Assembly (NCBI RefSeq): GCF_963576615.1
Contig: NC_088709.1
Span: 17,742,150 to 17,806,149, forward strand
DNA from: Watersipora subatra
Taxonomy: Eukaryota; Bryozoa; Gymnolaemata; Cheilostomatida; Watersiporidae
Length of the DNA stretch: 64,000 bases
Direction: 5' to 3'
Shown: positions 56,309 to 64,000 of the stretch, in pieces
Position numbering within the stretch: position 1 is the first letter of the stretch
Layout of the letters: each line of letters opens with the position of its first letter
The notes under the pieces: generated by a model
What the model was told of the DNA's origin: nothing
Seen by the model: only the letters and a program-made list of their open reading frames with translations
Databases searched by the model: none
Position numbers and translations under genes: made by a program

Positions 56309-57070
56309 ATCTTGCACGTATGGGCTAAACAAAAGTTTAGCCTCAAAATAGTAGTACAGATTCCATTGGAAATGTTGAACGGTTTTTCAAATACGTTGAA
56401 GTATCAAGACCACGTTAAACAAGGAGCTACTATTAGCCTGATATAGTTATTAACTATTTCTGTGGTAATGCTATGAAAATTTTAACAAAAAACTGTAAAG
56501 CTCTGGAATTGAAAACTCGACTTCGATATGAACAGCAACAACAAAATAATCAATTGTTATTGATGTAACCGAGTCAATATTAGTACTGTTTTGCGGACAA
56601 TTTTTTACTGATCACTTATCGGTTCATAAAGATCAGAGAATGTCAGTGGCGCTAAAATAGAGGTGACGTGCAATTAAAGGGTGGCAAATAAAGGTTTTAC
56701 GGTATATGTATATATATAAATAATCATATGAATTATTACAAATATACAATAAGTATAAGTATATATACTTATACTATTGTATATAGTACTATATAGTATA
56801 TTATGTACTGTAATATGATATCTACTTACCGTGTATATATAATTAAACGTAAAGCAAGTGTGGAGTATTGAACACAAACATCTAGCTCTCAAGTGGTAGA
56901 CATGTGAATCAAACTCTGGTGACTCATGGCTTAGAGAAAAGCAGTCTTTTGGCTCTCAACAGTTGGATGTCCCTTCAGGGCATTTGATTTTTGGTCTCAG
57001 TAACCAGGTAGAGATAAATTAAAAACCATTTAGGAAATGGAGATGGCTACTTCTATTTTCCTAATCTCAT

Positions 57071-57295
57071 TGACACCAGATGTATACATGATGGATACAA
57101 GTATACATAAATATTAATACCAGATGTATACATGATGGTTGTTGGTATACATAAATGTTGAGACCAGATGTTTATAATGGTTATATGTACATGTATACAT
57201 AAATATTGATACCAGATGTCTATGATGGTTATATGTATACATAAATATTGATACCATATGTCTTTGATGGTTATAGGTACATATAAATATTTTAG
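57071..57295 (+). repeat. ~50-bp minisatellite, four to five copies
   Basis: Units of ACCAGATGTATACATGATGG with ATACATAAATATTGAT spacers. Confidence 0.85.
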
Positions 57296-57734
57296 AAATT
57301 GCAGTCTTTTTACCTGCAAACTTGTTGATATTTAAGAATCTTTGATTTGTTGATTTTTAACAGAACTCTGTAAGTCGGAACTAAATGACTCATGATCAAA
57401 CTATTGAATGCCAAACCAATAACTTCATTTTGTTTAAGGAGAGGAAGGTGGGTAGATATGATGACAGAATACTAACAATATTTGCCTCTGAAGCATGTGC
57501 ATATCTATTCCTGACCAACTGCTATATCTTACTGTGTCCGGTAAGGAACAAAGGGAATAAATGAATGAATAAACTCTGTTAGCACAAAACAGGAAACGGA
57601 AAAGGCAAATGAACCATTACACTTGGGTATTTCATCAGTTGTCTAAAACCTCTTGTTGTCAAGTCCAGAAACACCTGACAAATTCGAAAAGCGTGTCTGC
57701 AGCTAACTAGAGTCGTTGTCATACAGACGCCATG

Positions 57735-57890
57735 CTGGCCTTATGCTGACCTTTAGCTGACAATTTGCTGACCTTTTGCTGACCTCATTTTGACCTTATG
57801 CTGACTTCATTCTAACCTTATGCTGATCGCATCTTGACTTTATGATGACCTTATGCTGACCTTATTCTGACCTGATGTTGACCTTATGAT
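57735..57890 (+). repeat. ATGCTGACCTT 11-bp repeats
   Basis: About a dozen imperfect units CTGACCTTATG / CTGACCTTTTG. Confidence 0.88.
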
Positions 57891-58541
57891 AACAGTTAAA
57901 AGTTGCAAGTAGTAGATGGAACTGAGAATAAGACAATTGTTTAGTTAAAAAGCATTCTATTGCAAACAATATACATAAAAAGCTGGTTAATCATAAATGC
58001 TCTAAATAAAATCAACCATTACATAATAAAATTATAGTTTATAGTAATTCAAATAGAAAAATATATGGGCATAATTCCACCAGCAATAAGCTTGAACCCT
58101 GTAAAACTGAACACCGCTCTGCCATAGTTGTACCATCTGGGCTGGTTGGTTAGCGTCTCAAACATACTACCAGTTGGTAATCAAGCAGATCTGCAGATAA
58201 TGGGCATTGCTCACTACTCAGACAATGTTCATAAGCGGTTAACACACTTTCAAATATGGTTCTCTCAATATTATCTATGTAAAATGCTCATAGATATACT
58301 TAAAAGGCTAATAAATTGATGCGTCTTCACAGCAGTTGAATCCATCAGCTCTATCCTCATACGTAAACATGCTTTGACCGACCTATATCCTTCTTGTAAA
58401 ATATTGTTATAAGCAGCATTAAGCAGAACTTTTGTTTTCTGATTTCAAAAGAGAGCAACTCCAAACATTGAGTTTGCAAGGCAGTAAATGTATCATCTAA
58501 GAAAATTGATGAATCATAGTTTCAGTTTCATAGATTTAAAA

Positions 58542-58772
58542 TTATTTGTGTGTGACCGGAACGAGGTGAATTTTGCCATCAAGATCTTCTCGAAGATGAG
58601 CTTCGATGAAGAGAGTGCTTCCATCTTTGATGTAACTTCTCACGTTATGGGCGTTAACTGTAGGTGGCAAATCGAAAGACTTCGTCATTTCATTGTGAAT
58701 CTTCCTTCCTCCACAGTCTTCTTCATGCTTAGCGTGAACAGTAACTTTTCTTCCTTCAACTGTGACTGTCAC
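58542..58772 (-). CDS. sHSP terminal exon
   Basis: Acceptor CTGATTAG, phase 0, 77 codons including the stop. Contains most of the alpha-crystallin domain and the C-terminal IHLVPV motif. Confidence 0.93.
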   Translation of the reverse strand: MTVTVEGRKVTVHAKHEEDCGGRKIHNEMTKSFDLPPTVNAHNVRSYIKDGSTLFIEAHLREDLDGKIHLVPVTHK

Positions 58773-60094
58773 CTAATCAGAAACGGAGAGAAGTTAAAAA
58801 TGAACTTACACAATATTTTAGTAGGTTTTATCAGAATGTATCAGTATTTTTCTATCATTTGCGATTGTTTTTATGTTTGAGGTGATCATATTGCCAGTCT
58901 GTTCCAAGATTAAAATTGACAAAACTTGATCAGGGTTAAAACACTCAAAAGAAAGTTACATTCTGAATTGACGTCATTAGTTGCTCGGCTGCCTGTCTCT
59001 AATTATTGATATCGTCTATTGCGTTGAAACTTCAGCGTTACATATCTCTATTCTGTGGGTCTCTTTGCAACTATAGTCATCATAATAAAGTTTTCTTGAA
59101 TCTGAGTGTTTTGACTGTAATTAAATTGTAATTGATTTCTAGCTCGAAACATCCTGACAATCAGATCACCTTAAACATAAAAAACAATCGCTAGTGATAA
59201 AAAATGACGATACTTTCCAATAAAATCTATTAAAATTTTGTGGAAGTCTATCTTAAAGAAGGGAGCGGTGCGGGTAAATACTACACCAAATATGTCTGTC
59301 TACCTAATACACCTGTCTAACATGCTTAGCTGCTATATAAAAAATAGCTAGCAGTGAAATTAAAGGAATTTTTTTACAAGGAGAACATCATTTATTAGTT
59401 GGGTATAAAAGGGGCAGTTCTTTGCAAATCATTGCAGGCGAATGGTTACCGGTGTTGACGCGTCTATCGACCCAAAATGATATTCATATCAAACAATTAA
59501 TCATAACATCTATTTTCAAAGCACTGTGTACGTGTTGACTTCACTTGCTTCTTACTGTTGGACTTTACGCCAAAACACGGTATCATTATAAAACAACTCG
59601 AAAGTTTATTGCAACAACAATAAGGTGCGTGTCTTTCCGCAACTCCTTAAAATGAATGCTGTTTGATAACATTGTGAAACATTAAGTTGCTAGAAGTGTC
59701 CTTGGTAATAAGTTATAACGGTGGGGATTTGTGAGTGTGAAAGCCTAGAAGAGAAAAAAGTGATGGAATAGTTCAAAAAAGACAACTTGACTCACAAAAC
59801 GAGTGGCGTAATTCAAATTTGATATTCAAAAATCAAATGCTTTAGTGGTTTAATGCGCATTAAAACTGTTAAAATATATAGGTTTTTATCTTATATTACC
59901 CCAAAGAAAAAAGTTATTTATATATAAACATTGAACATACTACAAACCTCCTGTGGCTGATATCCTGCAATGGATAAACTATAGTTGAGGGCATCTCCAG
60001 TGTCAGCCTCTCTTGTGACAACAGAGCCTGCAGGACCCACAGCCACGTTTCCAGGCATTTTACCAACTGGGCTGGAACTGACGGCATTGGCATG
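58542..60094 (-). CDS. Small heat-shock protein (alpha-crystallin domain), partial gene
   Basis: Two - strand exons, 60094-59948 and 58772-58542 (stop), join in phase 0. The product runs HANAVSSSPVGKMPGNVAVG, then ALNYSLSIAGYQPQE joined to VTVTVEGRKVTVHAKHEED, GGRKIHNEMTKSFDLPPTV, IKDGSTLFIEAHL and a C-terminal IHLVPVTHK. This is the beta-sandwich of an alpha-crystallin domain: VEG+KV.V.A.HEE, then SF.LP..V, then DG.L.IEA, with an I/V-x-I/V-like tail. Such ATP-independent chaperones bind unfolding proteins. The N-terminal exon(s) should lie at coordinates above 60,094 but I could not identify them. The intron holds a short inverted-repeat element. Confidence 0.9.
58815..59239. mobile_element. 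'TTTTATCAG' inverted-repeat element, copy d, full length
   Basis: About 425 bp with arms of more than 100 bp: TTTTAGTAGGTTTTATCAG on the left, CCAATAAAATCTATTAAAA on the right, and the GATTGTTTTTATGTTTGAGG block repeated inverted. Lies in the sHSP intron. Confidence 0.65.
59948..60094 (-). CDS. sHSP penultimate exon
   Basis: Acceptor CTTTGCAG, donor GTTTGT, 147 nt, phase 0 on both sides. Encodes the linker and the first alpha-crystallin strands ending AGYQPQE. An ATG in another frame right at the exon start is not the frame of the domain. Confidence 0.85.
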
Positions 60095-60357
60095 CTGCAA
60101 AGAATTAATTTCATTAGCTGACCTCTGATCAAAGATGACAGATAGTTTTTAAAACACACAGAAGAGGTAAAAAAAGGCTGTGTATTACATTAAATGGGTG
60201 CGAGTCTGTTGCAGAAAAAACTTTTACCAGAACAACCAACCACTGAAATAGACTTCCCTTATATTAAAATCATACCATATTATGATCTGTACTTAATGAA
60301 GCTCATTATGTAAGCTTATAGCTCAGAAATATTCAAATAATGCGGCACTAAAGCAGC

Positions 60358-60442
60358 ATTAATCAATCAATCAATTGATCAATTAATTGATCAATTAATT
60401 TATCAATTAATTTATCAATTAATTTATCAATTAATTGATAAA
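60358..60442 (+). repeat. AATTGATC/AATTTATC palindromic repeats
   Basis: ATCAATCAATCAATTGATCA followed by ATTAATTTATCA units. Highly self-complementary; in the likely sHSP intron. Confidence 0.88.
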
Positions 60443-61384
60443 ACAGCATTAATCAAAGTCCTTGTTTTATCTTTAACACATTTCCAGATAAATAAGTACT
60501 CAAAGGAGTCGGTCCTAATTAAGGAGTCTCAAACAATAATTCTATCATTATATAGCATGGTTTGTCAGAGTTTGTTTATAATTTACCCTCACATGTACAA
60601 GCTTCCTAAATGACTATAGTTTTAGTGAACTCAATGGCAAGTTTCGTAATGTGAATTAGAATCACATTCTTGTTCTAGAAGCACACGCGGGACAAGTTCC
60701 AATAAAAGAAGAGACTCATTGAGTTATCTTATTAATGATTGTAAGTGAATCAATGGTGTTTTCTGTCTGTTGCTCACCAAGTATATTGTCTTTTGTTACT
60801 CAAAGATTGTTATGTTTAAATCGATGAGGCGATGAAAGTTTGTTTTGATGCATGATAATGTTTTGACGATGGGGATCGGACCATTCTTGGTAGCCAACTT
60901 TGGATTCCTTATCCACTCTCCAAGCTTGACACATTTTCAATTCGAGAGATCAACAAATAACTTATTACTAATAAACCATGTCTTATGATCAGAAAATATT
61001 AGCATTTCTTGCGCTGTTTGATGTTACTAAGCTTTAAGAATGAGCTCTGAAAGTATTTTTTAACGATTTGTGGTTGGTTGAGTTTTAAAGATTTGGCAAA
61101 AGGTTTGTGCCAGTATTGTTTCACAAAATCATTAGTTTTATGTTGTAATAGAAACAAATACTGTAAATATGTCAGTCCGAGTGTAGATAATAACAACAAA
61201 AGAGGGTCATCCCCAAATCAGTGATTTCATTCCATTCTTAGACACTCGCAAACTTCGAACCTAGCAGCAACGGCTATAATAAGTAATAGCTAGCAATATC
61301 ATTGTTACATAGCAACCATGGCCAATATAGCAGATCTATATCAAACTGCCAGTATTTGTAAATTTTTGTGTGAGCCTTTCAAGC

Positions 61385-61528
61385 TATGTATGTATGTATG
61401 CATGTATGTATGTATGTATGTATGTATGTATGTATGTATGTATGTATGTATGTATGTATGTATGTATGTATGTATGTATGTATGTATGTATGTATGTATG
61501 TATGTATGTATGTATGTATGTATGTATT
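61385..61528 (+). repeat. (ATGT)n microsatellite
   Basis: About 36 ATGT units. Lies on the 3' side of the - strand LINE end at 61669. ORFs of Cys-Met-Tyr-Val repeats here are artefacts. Confidence 0.97.
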
Positions 61529-61668
61529 TATTTTTATTATTTTAATATACAACATATAAAAGATAGGAAATTTGTAGAAAATGAGGGTCCATATGCGCAA
61601 TAGCAGAGCTAATCATGGCGCCAAACCCAAGTCAGCAGACAAAGCAGCTAAAAGTCAATAGACCTAAG

Positions 61669-62295
61669 CTATCCCAGTAATCCAAGCAGATGTTGTTTCA
61701 AAGTCACTTTAAATTTGTGAGCATCGGCAATCAAGCGTAGACTGCCAGGCAATAGGCTCCAAGCCCGTGCCATCTGATAAGAGACCTGTCTATGTCCACA
61801 CGTAGTAGAAGAAGACGGGAGTGGAAGAGATAGTAATGAATGTCTAGTAGGGTACGCTGGATGTGATGAAGGAAGGTTGTAGAATTTATTATGTGCTAGA
61901 ATACAAATGCTAAAAGTATAAAGTTGATGAATAGGTAAGATGTTACTAAGCTTAAACAGTGAAGCAGAAGAATATGTGAGAGGTTTATGATAAATGATTC
62001 TAAGTAATCTTTTCTGTATGGTAAGTATTTTATTTAGGCATGTAACAGGTGCATTCTCCCATGCCTCAATACAGTATATTATTTTACTGTTTATCAAGCT
62101 GATGTATAGTAATATGCTCCAGTGCACTGCACTTGCCACTTTGTCATGCCGCCCTTTATTTCCTGTCTGTGCGATCTTACTGCATTCGCTGACTATTATT
62201 ATTGTTATTAATAATAAAAAATAATGGTGACTTTGAAACACGAGTAAATAACAGCTTTTAATGGAGTTGTCTTTTCTTGGTTTAAGAAAAGACAA
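61669..62295 (-). mobile_element. 5'-truncated LINE, C-terminal part after the RT
   Basis: Open frame with LLYISLINSKIIYCIEAWEN, ILTIQKRLLRIIYHKP, SSASLFKLSNILPIHQLYTF and QMARAWSLLPGSLRLIADAH. This is the thumb/C-terminal pattern of CR1/Jockey-like reverse transcriptases (…LI..I.YCI..WGN…L.LQK+.LRII…LF..L.IL…LY.F…). The catalytic RT core is missing. Its 3' side runs towards a (TACA)n array at 61385-61528, a plausible microsatellite tail. Confidence 0.75.
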
Positions 62296-62299
62296 CTTG

Positions 62300-64000
62300 T
62301 AAAAGAGGCTATAAAATTTGATGATTTCTTTTAGGTTTCATACAAGAATTTATACAGGCTACATTCTTGACTTGCCCGCAAATTATTTGTGGTTTTTCAC
62401 TAGAAATTTTGTTCATTCAACAAGTATAGGATGTGTTGTTTTTTTTTTTAGTTAGTCCTAAAATCTTTGTAGATCTGATTCGAAAAACAACTTTGCAATG
62501 CATTTGTCTATTGTTTAAGTTTATATGAATTTAGTTCCTCACATATTTTCTGTAAGATAGTTTACACATGTTCTATAGCTAATCCCTCAGGTTTTTTTGT
62601 TGATATCAACAGAATAAAGGTTTTATTAATGCTGCAATTTTATATAAAGGAAACTTGGTGAACAATCCGTTAATTTATCACAGATATTTGACACTGTTTA
62701 AGAGTTGCTTTTTCAGAATAAAAATTAAAGAATTCTACTACGTAGTTTTTAAGCATTTCTGCTAAGCGTAAATACTTAACAACAGTTACACAAAAACAAC
62801 CAGTATATAGAGACCATTTTTTAGTTTTATGCAAATTGGAAAGAAACATAAAGAATGGCTATTAAATGTTTGATTAATCAGAGCTTGTTAGAGTTAAAAG
62901 TTTATTAGCTATAATAAGAAGCAATCATCTAAAGAAAGCATTCAGTGTTTTTATATAATTGCATAAACAAAATTAAATTTTTGTGATCACCTCATTTCAA
63001 CTGAAGTTACTTTATTTTCTTGCTAGTATATTTCAGTTCACTATGAATTTATTGGTGGAATCAAATCATTTGACCTGCTGACAATATTTTGGTGTTAGCT
63101 TTATGAATTACTGATGCCTGGAATCTAATAATTACATATATCAGTGAAATAGTCTAAAAACTTGAACTTTTTTTTGCTGAAATGAATGATTCTGATGGTT
63201 AAAAGTCTTAGCTCACCAGGCTATAAATGCTGCGTTTGACACAAAAGCTTCTGCTGATTGTCGTTTTATGAAAAGAAAAGATTAATGTTTTTACTTGGTT
63301 AAAATGCTGAAAGACCAAAATCCACAAAAGACGGAAATACGCAACTACATAAATGTGAGCATAAAAATCGATAAGGTAAGTGGAACATTTTCAAGTGGTA
63401 GTCGCCCTGTTAATCATACTGTTGGTTGCATCACATTCTGGAATGCGATTGCGCCATACTATTTACTGGCATAATTGAGCAAGGACACGCCAAAACCAGA
63501 CTGACAAGTTCCAAATTTACATTTTTCTTTTCCTCATACCTCCACAAAAAAACTACTAAAAAGTTACAAGATGATGCTAAAGGGAGAGGCTACCCAGGGT
63601 GCAATGTAGTAAACACATTTGGTGCTTTACACAGAAATTCACTTACAAATGCTGGCTTGGTATTGTGCTGCACCTGATGCACAAGCTGAAAATGTTATTG
63701 CATATGATTATTGTTGCGATGGTCAGTGAGAAGCATATATGTACACAGCTATAACTGACGAAAGGAATGCATTAAAGGGAGTGTTAGAATTTGGAACACA
63801 CAAGCGGACGTTTGGCAGGCTAGTAACTCGCTGTCGCCGCCTACTTTCAAAGCAAACAGAGCAACTAAAAAATGTCGCCTGACAGACTTACAAACAGCTT
63901 TGACAAGGAACTATTTGGAAATTTTGGCCAGTTTTTCCACAAACGATGATCAGGGAATGGCCAGGAAAGCTAAAACATAACACATTACAAATTCTAATGA
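62300..64000. other. Right edge of window
   Basis: Mostly AT-rich and unassigned. A + strand ATG at 63304 reads 24 codons (MLKDQNPQKTEIRNYINVSI...) to a strong donor GTAAGT at 63376, and could be a first exon continuing outside. Fragments near 63760-63870 (FGTHKRTFGRLVTRCRRLLS) look like an old ORF with a stop. Confidence 0.3.

Noticed and set aside
57053..57319. 88-codon - strand ORF
   Set aside because: Translation of a ~50-bp minisatellite.
61318..61603. Cys-Met-Tyr-Val and Thr-Tyr-Ile-His repeat ORFs
   Set aside because: Translation of the (ATGT)n microsatellite.

Overview
The window is AT-rich genomic DNA from an animal. It has spliced genes with GT-AG introns, many short tandem arrays, tRNA-derived SINEs, short inverted-repeat DNA elements, 5'-truncated LINE ends and a Penelope-like element. 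Nothing bacterial is present. The repeat content fits an invertebrate, perhaps a lophotrochozoan such as a mollusc or bryozoan, but the clade is a guess.

Left half (1-37,000, + strand): two tandem paralogous genes encode secreted ectonucleotide pyrophosphatase/phosphodiesterases (ENPP family, closest by eye to ENPP4/5). Copy 1 enters the window already past its signal-peptide exon and has exons at 353-509, 1261-1425, 1664-1826, 9591-9849, 11486-11635 and 14872-15192. Copy 2 appears complete: a signal-peptide exon at 21909-21989, then 26940-27096, 28180-28344, 28957-29119, 32287-32545, 33630-33779 and 36687-36992 (426 aa). The five shared internal exons have identical lengths and phases. All zinc ligands and the nucleophilic Thr are kept in both. 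Both end in a short hydrophobic tail that suggests a GPI anchor. Introns still align in places, so the duplication is fairly recent. Most of the size difference comes from later transposon insertions.

Middle (38,123-49,081, - strand): a convergent gene I do not recognise. Five coding exons, including a 36-nt microexon, join in phase to give a 528-aa protein with a disordered acidic middle. Its introns carry an 18-bp array, a decamer satellite with a 52-bp palindrome at its edge, and a GC-richer decayed patch.

Right part (50,600-64,000): repeat-dominated. There is a composite element related to an inverted copy at 24.9-26.0 kb with a nested insertion, a broken ORF with 25-residue repeats, LINE 3' ends, and the last two exons of a small heat-shock protein on the - strand (58,542-60,094). 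Its N-terminal exon(s) were not found.

Most notable: (i) a 44-bp tandem amplification of an exon end plus its splice donor in both ENPP paralogs; (ii) a transposon insertion whose empty site is preserved in the other paralog; (iii) a compact hammerhead-ribozyme-like fold with all three stems and a GUC cleavage triplet on the - strand at 35,933-35,978, next to a truncated LINE; (iv) head-to-head Penelope-like remnants with recognisable RT and GIY-YIG blocks.
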